NCBI GenBank assembly: GCA_018812715.1
Contig: JAHJCT010000017.1
Location: 140,019 to 204,018, forward strand
Length of the DNA stretch: 64,000 nucleotides
Direction of reading: 5' to 3'
Source of the DNA: Microcaldota archaeon
Lineage (GTDB): Archaea; Micrarchaeota; Micrarchaeia; Anstonellales; Bilamarchaeaceae
The first letter of the stretch is position 1, and every line of letters begins with the position of its first letter. Positions 9,217-18,358 of the stretch are shown piece after piece. The translations under genes and the position numbers were made by a program. The notes below the pieces were generated by a model. That model had not been told where the DNA came from. It was given only the letters and a program-made list of their open reading frames with translations, and did no database searches.

Positions 9217-10410
9217 TTAATTAGAACCAAATAGATTTTTCTTAAGGGTTTCGTGCACAGTTTTTGGATCATGGCCTAATCTAATTAGAGTTGTCTGGCC
9301 TCTTACACCCTTTCCACTTGGTGTTGTTATTATGAGACCAAGTACCTCAAGATCATTAAGATATTCTTTATACCAGCGCGAGCTTCTGGGCCGCTTCTTC
9401 AATCTATTGCATGCCTTTTCATATTCTTCATAAACTTCCCCAGAAAACAATACGTTATTGTCAACTCCATCGAGCCGTGCATATTTACTTCCTGAAATAG
9501 AAAGATCACATATTACATAGAGCACAACCTGGTGCATCTGGGGCAATGTATTTGTCGTTTCAATTGTTAGATCTGTTTCAACCTTATTCCGTGCAGCTTC
9601 TACGTCTTTATCACTTACTTTTTCCTTTCCGCTTTGTTCTGCCATTTCACCGGCCTTATTCAATAATTTTAGTGCATATCTTGCATCGCCACTTTCCTGA
9701 GAGGTAATGGCTGCAGTAAGGTTTATTGCAGATGATTCAACCACGTCTTTTTCAAATCCCTCTGCCACACGTTTTTCAAGTATTTTCTGGAGTTGCTCTG
9801 CCGTATATGGCTGGAATATCATTTCAGTTTCATAGAGGCTGCTTTTACTTCTTGGATCTAATGAATCCTTGAATGAAAGTTTATTGGATATCCCAACAAT
9901 GCTCACCCCGCCATTAGTTATTTCATCATTAGAACGGGTAAGTGTGTATACTAGTTCATCAAGATCTCTAGTCATATCTATTTCGTCAAGTATGATTACC
10001 ATTTGCTCTCCTTTTGAGCATACCTCTATCATCTTTTCATAAAGAAAAGGAAGGCCAAAGCCAGATTTTTCAAGCTCAGGAACATAATTTTTCATTATCT
10101 TCTGCATAATTCTATATCGTGAATTATATATTCTACAGTTTACATAGTGCATGCTCGCACCATGCTCTTTCCCTATTTTGACAAAATCTTCCATAACTCT
10201 TTTCATACAGCAGGTTTTGCCGCTGCCAGTTTTGCCGTATACAAACAAATTTCTTGGCTTTTGACCTTTGAGTGCTGGAGAAACTACTGTCATCATCTCG
10301 TTTATATGTTGCTCTCTGAATGGTAGCTCTCTTGGAACATAATGAGGGGATAAGACTGAGAGGTTTTTGAAAATGGATTTTTGTGACAATATCTTGTCAA
10401 AAGAAGTCAT
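9217..10410 (-). CDS. cdc6: Orc1/Cdc6-type replication initiation protein
   Basis: Walker A VYGKTGSGKTCCMKRV, Walker B MVIILDEID, C-terminal winged helix. Confidence 0.92.
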   Translation of the reverse strand: MTSFDKILSQKSIFKNLSVLSPHYVPRELPFREQHINEMMTVVSPALKGQKPRNLFVYGKTGSGKTCCMKRVMEDFVKIGKEHGASMHYVNCRIYNSRYRIMQKIMKNYVPELEKSGFGLPFLYEKMIEVCSKGEQMVIILDEIDMTRDLDELVYTLTRSNDEITNGGVSIVGISNKLSFKDSLDPRSKSSLYETEMIFQPYTAEQLQKILEKRVAEGFEKDVVESSAINLTAAITSQESGDARYALKLLNKAGEMAEQSGKEKVSDKDVEAARNKVETDLTIETTNTLPQMHQVVLYVICDLSISGSKYARLDGVDNNVLFSGEVYEEYEKACNRLKKRPRSSRWYKEYLNDLEVLGLIITTPSGKGVRGQTTLIRLGHDPKTVHETLKKNLFGSN

Positions 10411-10514
10411 AAGCTACTCTTACTGGAAAGTCTTTTTAACAACCGCCTGTTCTGCCTAGTCTTTAAATAATTTCCTATATAGAGTAAACCTTACTATTTT
10501 ATGGAGGTTAAACC

Positions 10515-10910
10515 ATGATAGTTGGTGAAAGGATACTTGAAGTCAGTGGAAATAGACCGACCCGCGAACCTGTAAAAGGGCTAAGCATAAACATCTCATT
10601 GGAAGATGTAGCGAAAGGAGAGGAAAACCTCGAAATAACCTACGTTTATACTGCTTCTTACAATGAAAATGCTGGTGAGATCAAAATCAAAGGCTTACTT
10701 ATGGCCAAAGAAGAAGCTAAGCGCGTGAAAGAAATAGTCGACAAATGGAAAAAGGAAAAGAAAATCCCAGAAGACTATGCAACACAAGTACTAAGTGCAG
10801 TAAACTACAGTGGAAGTGCGAATGGTACTTTGCTGGCAAGAGTGCTTGGTTTGACAGCACCTTTGATTCCACCAAGAATCCAGCTTTCAAAAGCTGAAAA
10901 ATCAAACTAA
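10515..10910 (+). CDS. Small protein, possible paralogue of the 61470 CDS (SecB-like fold possible)
   Basis: ITYVYTASYNENAGEIKIKGLL...EEAKRVKEIVDKWKKEKKIPEDYATQVLSAVN. Confidence 0.45.
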   Translation: MIVGERILEVSGNRPTREPVKGLSINISLEDVAKGEENLEITYVYTASYNENAGEIKIKGLLMAKEEAKRVKEIVDKWKKEKKIPEDYATQVLSAVNYSGSANGTLLARVLGLTAPLIPPRIQLSKAEKSN

Positions 10911-11969
10911 CTGGGCGCTTTTTTTCAGCACATAAAATAAAGCAAGGGGCTGTGGCAGCTCCTTTATCTCATCTTTTTTATATGAATGCGTCTCACCAAT
11001 TAGCTTAAGCTCTGGTACATCTTCTGTAAATCTTATCTTTACTGTTTCTTTGCTTTCAAGCATCGCATCTTTCAAAGGATCAAAAGATTCTACATCATCC
11101 ACTATTTTTGCTATTAATCCAGTTTCACCATGAATGCTATTTGGTACCCTTATCAGTTTGCTAAGGTCTTGCGTAACGCCCACATCAGTATTAACCGAGC
11201 TTACTGGCAGTGTATCAGCCACAATTTTCAATCTACTAATCAAGTCGCTTAGTTTCAATGAGGTTTTACTCCAATTCCCCTCTTCAACACCCCCAATGAA
11301 GAAATTCCTCTTTTCTTCCTTACAAAAAACCCTTGAAATCTCTGAAGGTTTTTCCATTAATAATTTGATGGTGCGACGTGCCAATCTTCCCCTGTACCCG
11401 CCTTCACTTGGCTTTGGACCAAAAAGTTTTGGTGGATGGGTTTCACTTGTCTGAAAGAACTCTTGGTAATCAAGTCCTTGTCCCATGATATAATCAACAA
11501 GTTCTCTTCTCTCATCTCCACCAAGTTTCAGGTAATCTGCATCTCTGACATGTACATGGTAGCCCCTGTTCCCCGAAAAAACAACAACAATGTCTTTTAT
11601 GCCAAAATCATTCACTAAAAAATCATCTACCAATCTTTTCAAATCTTCTTTTACTTCATCAAGTTTGCTATACTGGCCGTATTTTCCTTCGGCATGTATG
11701 TCTAAATCGAATATCAGATCTGCTCCTTTCCATTGTTTTTTCTGCATTGGTGTGGCTCCTGGAAATTCATAATAGGCTGCTGAATGCGAAACAAACATCG
11801 GCGTGTTATTGCATAAATAACTTCTGAATGCAGAAACATTTGCAAAATCAAGATGTCTGGCATCGATCTTCTTAATATTACCAATTCCAAATTCTCTTTG
11901 TTCTATTGCAGGTATTTTAAATTCTGCAATCTCGTAGTATGATGCAAATATCTTTTTTGCCCAGTTCAT
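10902..11969 (-). CDS. priS: DNA primase small (catalytic) subunit PriS
   Basis: DLIFDLDIHAEG...VVFSGNRGYHVHVRD; adjacent to priL. Confidence 0.93.
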   Translation of the reverse strand: MNWAKKIFASYYEIAEFKIPAIEQREFGIGNIKKIDARHLDFANVSAFRSYLCNNTPMFVSHSAAYYEFPGATPMQKKQWKGADLIFDLDIHAEGKYGQYSKLDEVKEDLKRLVDDFLVNDFGIKDIVVVFSGNRGYHVHVRDADYLKLGGDERRELVDYIMGQGLDYQEFFQTSETHPPKLFGPKPSEGGYRGRLARRTIKLLMEKPSEISRVFCKEEKRNFFIGGVEEGNWSKTSLKLSDLISRLKIVADTLPVSSVNTDVGVTQDLSKLIRVPNSIHGETGLIAKIVDDVESFDPLKDAMLESKETVKIRFTEDVPELKLIGETHSYKKDEIKELPQPLALFYVLKKSAQLV

Positions 11970-12907
11970 TTCAAAATCTCCTTTTTCCTTTGTTCATTTA
12001 ATTTATGCCAGCGAATTGGATTACCAACCCTGCATACTGCACAGCAAAGCCCATAACTCATTACTGTGGCGCATGAAGGCACGTTATATCCTTTCTTCTT
12101 CAGGTGCTTTATCTGATATCTTGTTGTCTTTTCACTAAAGTCTGGCAATTGAGTATATATTCCAGTTATTGCATCTTCCCCTGTTCCAATACCATTAAGA
12201 TAAACTGCCAGATACCATCTTGCAGAATGATTAAGGTTCTCATGCTTTTTCGCACTTTCAAGAAGCTTTAGAATACATGGCGGGTGATCTCCTTTTTTTA
12301 CTACGATTGTTGTTTCGCTCTTTGGAAGTTCTTCAATTAATTTTTCTCCAGCTCTTTTGATTGCTTCAGGTGCATCCTTTACAAGCGGAATATCTTCGAT
12401 GTGTTTTCTCACTGCCTCCTCTACCAATCTTTTGAAATCATTATCATTTATCTCTACAAATCCATTTGTTATTTTTCTGTTTATCAATCGGTAGTGCGTA
12501 GAGCGGATGCTGTATGATACGTATGTCGGAAGATCAAGCAATAGTTTTCCATCCTTTCGAAGAGGCACAATATCAAATCGTGATGCAACACGTTCAATCG
12601 TTCCCTTACTCTCTTTATCTATGTAATTTCTCACAAGTTTAGATTCATTAATTGAAAATTTGCTTGTTATGAACGAATTTCTCAAATAACCCAGAATCAT
12701 TCTAGCAGCAGCAAAAGAGGCAATTTCTTCCTTTTTTCCACTTTCATGTAGCACCATCCTTTTGGTGCTCTCCCCCCTCAAGCTTTTTTTTATTCTCTCA
12801 ACACCAAGAATCACTATCTGGTCTGTAAGTGCCATATCTTCAATAATTCTCTTAGCTTCGCTGGAGAATGGATATTTGAGTGCAAAGTCTAAATCCTCCA
12901 TAATCAT
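11966..12907 (-). CDS. priL: DNA primase large subunit PriL
   Basis: C-terminal Cys-containing domain (PPCI...NHSARWYLAVYL...CATVMSYGLCCAVC), 4-nt overlap with priS. Confidence 0.88.
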   Translation of the reverse strand: MIMEDLDFALKYPFSSEAKRIIEDMALTDQIVILGVERIKKSLRGESTKRMVLHESGKKEEIASFAAARMILGYLRNSFITSKFSINESKLVRNYIDKESKGTIERVASRFDIVPLRKDGKLLLDLPTYVSYSIRSTHYRLINRKITNGFVEINDNDFKRLVEEAVRKHIEDIPLVKDAPEAIKRAGEKLIEELPKSETTIVVKKGDHPPCILKLLESAKKHENLNHSARWYLAVYLNGIGTGEDAITGIYTQLPDFSEKTTRYQIKHLKKKGYNVPSCATVMSYGLCCAVCRVGNPIRWHKLNEQRKKEILK

Positions 12908-13419
12908 TTCTTTCTTGTTCTTTTTTTATGCCTTTTCCCAATAGCTGTAACAAGAAGATAACCTGCATCAAAAGCTACTACTGCTGCAAAATAGTCCCAT
13001 CTTCCAAATACAACAAGAACCAAAGCTCCAATCTGAAGTATTGGTCTGTATGTTTCCAAAGGCCTCCATTTTCCTATATAATCCACTTCGTCAAGAAATG
13101 CCAGTACTAGGAAATAACAGAACAGTACCATGTCTATGGATGGCATTCCAAGAAACAGTAGGGATAAGGCAACAACTAGAAAGCCCACTCTATGAGCAAC
13201 AGTATCTACTTTCCTTGCAAAAACCTGAGCAATAATCGCACCAAGGAAAAGTACTGAAAAGGAAGCTACACTTATTAGATAACCAATCAGAACGCCATAA
13301 ATAACCGCAAGAAAATATTTCAACGGATGTTTACTCTTCTTATCATCATCTAACCAATCTACTGTTTTTACCAAAAGACCGGTAATAAACGCCAAAATAT
13401 ACATCAACATATTAATCAC
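12904..13419 (-). CDS. Integral membrane protein
   Basis: Several hydrophobic helices; overlaps neighbours in an operon. Confidence 0.6.
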   Translation of the reverse strand: MINMLMYILAFITGLLVKTVDWLDDDKKSKHPLKYFLAVIYGVLIGYLISVASFSVLFLGAIIAQVFARKVDTVAHRVGFLVVALSLLFLGMPSIDMVLFCYFLVLAFLDEVDYIGKWRPLETYRPILQIGALVLVVFGRWDYFAAVVAFDAGYLLVTAIGKRHKKRTRKK

Positions 13420-14290
13420 CCAATATTGGTGCCATTATCAATGGAAATGCAATAGTTGCATCACAGTCTACTGTTACATGGTTTGCTTGTTCTTTTATTT
13501 TACCCCATGAAATGCCCTCGCTGGTTCTTGCCCCACTCAAAGAGCCATCCCAGGGTGATGCGGTTGTAACATAAACAGCATAATCAAATCCTCCCCTAAG
13601 AAGATTGACTCCTATGGCATGATGTTTTGAAATTCCGCCCCCAAGTACTATCCCGCCACTTTTTTCTGCATCAAGTGCCATCTGTGCTAATCTTCCCATG
13701 TCTTTTGTTACATCTATTACAAAGTCTTTATTCTGCTGTTTGAAGAAATACGTCTGCAAACCTATGGCAGAATCTGTAATCCCGGGACAGAATACTGGAA
13801 TATCATTTTTAGCACACCAATACAGGAAAGAATCTTGCTTTCCTTTTTCTCCAATCTTCTTTGCCATTTCTGAAGGCGAGACTGTTTTTCCTTTCAGTTC
13901 TTTGAATATCTCTGCCATAAACAGTTCCAAATACTCATAACATTCATTTGGAACAAGAATATTTCCAATTCTATTAATCTGCTTTTTATGAAGTTCAGTA
14001 TCATTCATTACAAAGTCTCCTAACAGATAATCCTTCTCTGACCGAATAATGTCGTGATCCAAACTTCCGCCAGCTGTAATTATCACATCTACGAATTTTC
14101 TTTTGCACAGTTCTGTTATCAGACCTCTTAATCCTGATGCCACCATATTCGAAGTAAATGTAAGAAATATTGTTGCATCTTCCTTCTTCATCCTTTCAAT
14201 TATCTCAATCGCTTTGCTAATATTAGTTGCCTGAAACCCGGTACTGAGTTTTGGATTTATCTCTCCTAATTTGATATCGTTTATCTTCAT
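13412..14290 (-). CDS. dys: Deoxyhypusine synthase
   Basis: FLTFTSNMVASGLRGLITEL, ITAGGSLDHDIIR, GGGISKHHAIG. Confidence 0.93.
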   Translation of the reverse strand: MKINDIKLGEINPKLSTGFQATNISKAIEIIERMKKEDATIFLTFTSNMVASGLRGLITELCKRKFVDVIITAGGSLDHDIIRSEKDYLLGDFVMNDTELHKKQINRIGNILVPNECYEYLELFMAEIFKELKGKTVSPSEMAKKIGEKGKQDSFLYWCAKNDIPVFCPGITDSAIGLQTYFFKQQNKDFVIDVTKDMGRLAQMALDAEKSGGIVLGGGISKHHAIGVNLLRGGFDYAVYVTTASPWDGSLSGARTSEGISWGKIKEQANHVTVDCDATIAFPLIMAPILGD

Positions 14291-15006
14291 TTTCTCACTG
14301 CCAATTCATTTGCAAGGTCACTAGCGCAATAATTATACCCATATCTTTTTTTGAGTCTATTGCCTGCATTTCCAGCTATTTTCGTAGCCGCAACAGTTGC
14401 TGTGAAGCTATCATTTTTACATGCGAGGGCAGCTACCAACCCTGCAAGCACATCGCCAGTTCCGCCTTTAGTCATCCCAACATTATGCACAGTATTAGTG
14501 ACAATCTCTTTTCCATTGCTGATTATATCTACTGCACCTTTTTTCAGAATGATGCATTTGTGCAGGTTTGCCATTTCTTTTACATTATTCTCAGTGCCAC
14601 TTCTACCAAAAAGCATTCTAAATTCTCCCTCATGTGGCGTAAGGATTGCATTTTTTGGTACCCTTCCTTTAATTCGCTTCAATCCATCACCATCAATCAC
14701 AAGTTTCTTTGCCTCTAATTGTCTTGCATTAAACTTTCCTTTTCCTAAACCAACTCCAGATAAAACACAGTCCATTTCATCGATTTTTCTAAGATCATGA
14801 AGCACAATAACCTCCGGAATTGTTTTTACTGCATTTATCAGATGGTGATCATTTTCTCCGGGGTAAAAATAGATAAGATCTACAAAGCGCCGTGCAGCCA
14901 ATATGGCAAGCATTGGAGCACCATGATATTCTTTGCTCCCACCAACTATCAATAGCTTTCCGTTTTCTCCTTTATGTGAATCTTTTTCAGGAATATGTAG
15001 CTTCAT
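14287..15006 (-). CDS. nnrD: ADP-dependent NAD(P)H-hydrate dehydratase (YjeF C-terminal type)
   Basis: NAILTPHEGEFRMLFG...GMTKGGTGDVLAGLVAALAC. Confidence 0.9.
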   Translation of the reverse strand: MKLHIPEKDSHKGENGKLLIVGGSKEYHGAPMLAILAARRFVDLIYFYPGENDHHLINAVKTIPEVIVLHDLRKIDEMDCVLSGVGLGKGKFNARQLEAKKLVIDGDGLKRIKGRVPKNAILTPHEGEFRMLFGRSGTENNVKEMANLHKCIILKKGAVDIISNGKEIVTNTVHNVGMTKGGTGDVLAGLVAALACKNDSFTATVAATKIAGNAGNRLKKRYGYNYCASDLANELAVRK

Positions 15007-15034
15007 GATTTACTTTCTTATCTCAGATTTAAAA

Positions 15035-15844
15035 CTATTCCTCAAAGTATTTTCTTATCTCACTATTCAGTTTCTCTGCTTCTTTTGCAGCCGCCTCAGC
15101 TGGATCTCCCCCATGCTTTTCATGTGCGTAGGCAATTGAAGAGGATGCATTTATCCTATGGATTGCAGCATTTTCCTTTATTACTTCCATTACCATGCCA
15201 AGGTCGCCGCCCTGCGCTCCTATTCCAGGAATAAGCATAGGCACTTCGTTTTTTGTAGTTTCCACAATCTTTATTATGGCATCGCTTGTAGCCCCAACAA
15301 CAATGCCGCATTTCCATTCTATTGCTTTCTCAAGAACTTTTTCATAGAGATATCCTTCTCCGCATTTCAATTCCTGAAAATCCTTTGCACCTTTGTTGGA
15401 GGTTCTGCATAAAAGATAAGCCAATTTATCATCTCTAAGGAATGGTCTTACTGAATCTTCCCCCATATATGGATTAATCGTTGCAGCATCAGCACCCCAG
15501 AAATCATATGCCTCTTTTGCATATGCTTCGCTTGTTTTCCCTATATCCCCTCTCTTTACATCAATTATTACTGGAGTTTCCTCTTTGAATTCCTCTATGA
15601 TATTGCCTAAAGCATGAAGTCCATCAAAGCCATATTGTGCAAAGAATGCATAATTCGGCTTTATTGCTGATATTGCATTTTCTTCAAGCAGTGTTTCTGT
15701 TATTTCACAAAAATAATCTGTGATCAACTCTTCTACTTCTTCTTCAGGCTCTTTTGTTATTCTTGATACTACCGGGTCAATTCCAAAACAGAGGATTGTT
15801 CTATTTTCATTTGCTGATTCTATAAGACGATCTAAAGTATTCAT
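15035..15844 (-). CDS. pyrF: Orotidine 5'-phosphate decarboxylase
   Basis: CFGIDPVVSRI...IIDVKRGDIGKTSEAYAKEAYDFWGADAATINPYMGED. Confidence 0.92.
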   Translation of the reverse strand: MNTLDRLIESANENRTILCFGIDPVVSRITKEPEEEVEELITDYFCEITETLLEENAISAIKPNYAFFAQYGFDGLHALGNIIEEFKEETPVIIDVKRGDIGKTSEAYAKEAYDFWGADAATINPYMGEDSVRPFLRDDKLAYLLCRTSNKGAKDFQELKCGEGYLYEKVLEKAIEWKCGIVVGATSDAIIKIVETTKNEVPMLIPGIGAQGGDLGMVMEVIKENAAIHRINASSSIAYAHEKHGGDPAEAAAKEAEKLNSEIRKYFEE

Positions 15845-15870
15845 AACTATTCAATTGCTGGCAAATGATT

Positions 15871-16677
15871 TTATAACTCTCTTACAGTTGAATTCCCATC
15901 ACTTATGCTTATCATAACAGTTGAGCTGCCAAAATCAACCCTAAGTACATTTCCAATTTCTGAAAAAACAGGTGCACTAGGACAGGAATTTGATAGATCA
16001 TAAGTAGCGGCCGAAACACCAGTTTGGCTAAATGAAAGTTCAATCAGCCTTCTGGAACCCTCCTGGAAAATAAATAACAAACCCTCATGATATCTCATCA
16101 ATGGTGTATGTCTTGATGCTGGAAATTCAAGAAGATCATCAATATTATTTCTCAGAAATGTATTCCCCATTCTGCTAAGATCATTATATACTAAAGTTCC
16201 ATTTTCATTGATTAAAAATAAATATTCAGCATTATCTCCAGCTATCCATGTTAGCGCTCGAGAACCAAACTCATCATGCTCAACACTAAATGTATCCTCT
16301 CTTCTTCCAGGTAATGTTGTTTCTCTTCTGCGTATTGCTTCTGTACCAAGTGTTACTATCACTCTTTCCTCGGCTATAATTAGGGTCCTATTTTCACCAC
16401 AGACCATGTCAAGATATTCTCCGGCTACTGTAGTTGGTGAAATAGCAAGTTCTATTGATTCATATCTTATTCCATTTGATAAAAACGAGATCCTACTATT
16501 TGAAATATCTAATGAACAGTTTCCTCGTGCAAGAATTTGTTGTTGATATGATACTCCCGGTCTTTCAAAATGATGTTGTGGAATCCCTGCCAAAGTATCT
16601 GTTGGAGCAAAAAGTAGTGATGCAGCAGAAAAACCAGCTGCTAGAATATTTGTTCTTCTGGCGTTACGCATCCGCAT
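15871..16677 (-). CDS. Hypothetical secreted protein
   Basis: N-terminal signal-like segment ILAAGFSAASLLFAP; no family recognised. Confidence 0.5.
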   Translation of the reverse strand: MRMRNARRTNILAAGFSAASLLFAPTDTLAGIPQHHFERPGVSYQQQILARGNCSLDISNSRISFLSNGIRYESIELAISPTTVAGEYLDMVCGENRTLIIAEERVIVTLGTEAIRRRETTLPGRREDTFSVEHDEFGSRALTWIAGDNAEYLFLINENGTLVYNDLSRMGNTFLRNNIDDLLEFPASRHTPLMRYHEGLLFIFQEGSRRLIELSFSQTGVSAATYDLSNSCPSAPVFSEIGNVLRVDFGSSTVMISISDGNSTVREL

Positions 16678-16678
16678 T

Positions 16679-17191
16679 TTATCCGCCAGTTACTCTTCTT
16701 AACAAGTCTGTTCTTTCGGTTCTTGATATCATCTCTCCACGTTCTCCATCATTTGTGAGATTGTAAATCCTTGCTTGATGAAGATGTTGAGTGATGTCTC
16801 CAGTAACTTCATTTGCAACTTCTCGTGGCAATTCTACCCAATAGTTTCTTCCATTGATTTCAGTTCTTCTTCCTACCCATTCTTGTGCTTCTTCTGATCT
16901 TCTTTCTTCAACACGTCGTGGAACAATTTCTCCTACTGTAACTTCTCCTCTTGGTGCTTCTTCACTTATAGAACTGCGTTCTGCCCCTTCCCTGTCCATA
17001 GTCTCAGCCAAATCTCTGGCTTCTTGACTACCACCATTGATAGTACTACCATCAGGTCTTGTGATTGTTGTATTTCGATCAAGTAACATATCTCTGGTAG
17101 CTGTTCCTGGATCAAGTCTTGTATCAAAAACATATTGCTGACCACCAATTTCAACATTTTCCTGTCTTCTCATTCTTCCTGTTGCTGCCAT
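16679..17191 (-). CDS. Hypothetical Arg/Glu-rich protein
   Basis: Long open frame adjacent to 15871 CDS on the same strand. Confidence 0.5.
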   Translation of the reverse strand: MAATGRMRRQENVEIGGQQYVFDTRLDPGTATRDMLLDRNTTITRPDGSTINGGSQEARDLAETMDREGAERSSISEEAPRGEVTVGEIVPRRVEERRSEEAQEWVGRRTEINGRNYWVELPREVANEVTGDITQHLHQARIYNLTNDGERGEMISRTERTDLLRRVTGG

Positions 17192-17316
17192 ATATTCACC
17201 ATTTTATTACTTCTTTATACACATACTTTATGCGGAAAAATTAATAAACATATTCACCTGTCGCATTATTTCGTAATCCATATAAATGCCTCTTACTAAA
17301 GAAGAAACTAATTTAA

Positions 17317-17421
17317 GGGGTCATAGTATAACCAGGTAGTACGGCAGGCTCCAGATCTAGTCCTTTATAGGACACATAGAGCCGTAACCTGCATACCGGA
17401 GTTCAAATCTCCGTGACCCCA
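17317..17421 (+). tRNA. tRNA-Trp(CCA) with ~32-nt intron (about 17354-17386)
   Basis: Acceptor GGGGTCA/TGACCCC, D-stem GTAT/GTAC, anticodon stem GCAGG/CCTGC, CCA at 17351-17353; intron holds hairpin GTCC-TTTATA-GGAC. Confidence 0.88.
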
Positions 17422-17480
17422 TTTGAAGCCAAGCTTCAAAGGGCCCCTTGAAACACTGTTTCAAGTAGGCCCCATTTGAA
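17417..17480 (+). repeat. Direct duplication CCCCATTTGAA flanking two TTGAA-type hairpins after tRNA-Trp
   Basis: CCCCATTTGAA at 17417 and 17470; hairpins TTTGAAGC-CAA-GCTTCAAA and CTTGAAAC-ACT-GTTTCAAG. Confidence 0.8.
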
Positions 17481-17489
17481 TGTGATATT

Positions 17490-18341
17490 ATGCGATTGTA
17501 TCTTGCATTTTTGATTATAGGATTGATGGTTTTTGGTTGCACTGAAGAAGGTCAACCTGCAAACAACACAACTAGTTTGCCAATTATTGTCCCAGCAAAT
17601 AACACCACTCTTATCCCTTCTTCACCCCAAGGCCTTCCTTCTGATTATTCTGTAAATCTTGGCGATAAAATATCAGTAAACTATACGCTTTGGGTTGATG
17701 GAAAAGTCTATGATACTAATAATGAAACTTTGGCAATTGAATCCGGGATATACAATCCATACAGAGTTTATGGTCCATTTGTTTTTGATGTGATTTTCAA
17801 TCAAGGCGTAATCGATGGCTTTGTAGCAAATGTTATCGGCATGACAATAAATGAAACGATCTCATTTGCAGTAACCCCTGATCGAGGATATGGGTACTAT
17901 GATGAAACCAAGGTTATTACTGTTCCGCGTTACTATAACAAAAGCCTCTTTGAAACAGTACCGCTCTCTTATTTTGAAGAGCAGGGATTGAATACAAGTG
18001 TTGGCACAGGTTTTGATACTCCATATGGCACTGTTTTCATTAACAGTACTAATGAGGAAAATGCCACGCTATTTTATGTTTTAAGTCCAGGACAAAAATT
18101 CACTTTCAATGGAATTCCCCAGGAAGTTGTCAACTTAACAAATTTCACAGCAACGATAGAATATACTTTCAAACAAAACTCAACCTATGTCATTCCACAT
18201 CCTCAAACTGGAGCTCCGACATCTTACCTAGTAACAAACAAAACAGAGCAGAATATTACTCTGGATGCAAATCATAAACTTGCTAACAAGACATTAATCT
18301 TTGAAGTTACTTTGCTTGATGCAATTCCTTATAACAGTTAG
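17490..18341 (+). CDS. FKBP-type peptidyl-prolyl isomerase-like lipoprotein
   Basis: Lipobox-like LMVFGC; GDKISVNYTLWVDGKVYDTNN...GVIDGFVANVIGMTINETISFAVTPDRGYG. Confidence 0.82.
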   Translation: MRLYLAFLIIGLMVFGCTEEGQPANNTTSLPIIVPANNTTLIPSSPQGLPSDYSVNLGDKISVNYTLWVDGKVYDTNNETLAIESGIYNPYRVYGPFVFDVIFNQGVIDGFVANVIGMTINETISFAVTPDRGYGYYDETKVITVPRYYNKSLFETVPLSYFEEQGLNTSVGTGFDTPYGTVFINSTNEENATLFYVLSPGQKFTFNGIPQEVVNLTNFTATIEYTFKQNSTYVIPHPQTGAPTSYLVTNKTEQNITLDANHKLANKTLIFEVTLLDAIPYNS

Positions 18342-18358
18342 CTGCTGATGATTTGTAA

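Noticed and set aside
17354-17386. Box C/D guide RNA in the tRNA-Trp intron
   Set aside because: Intron is only ~32 nt and lacks RUGAUGA/CUGA boxes.
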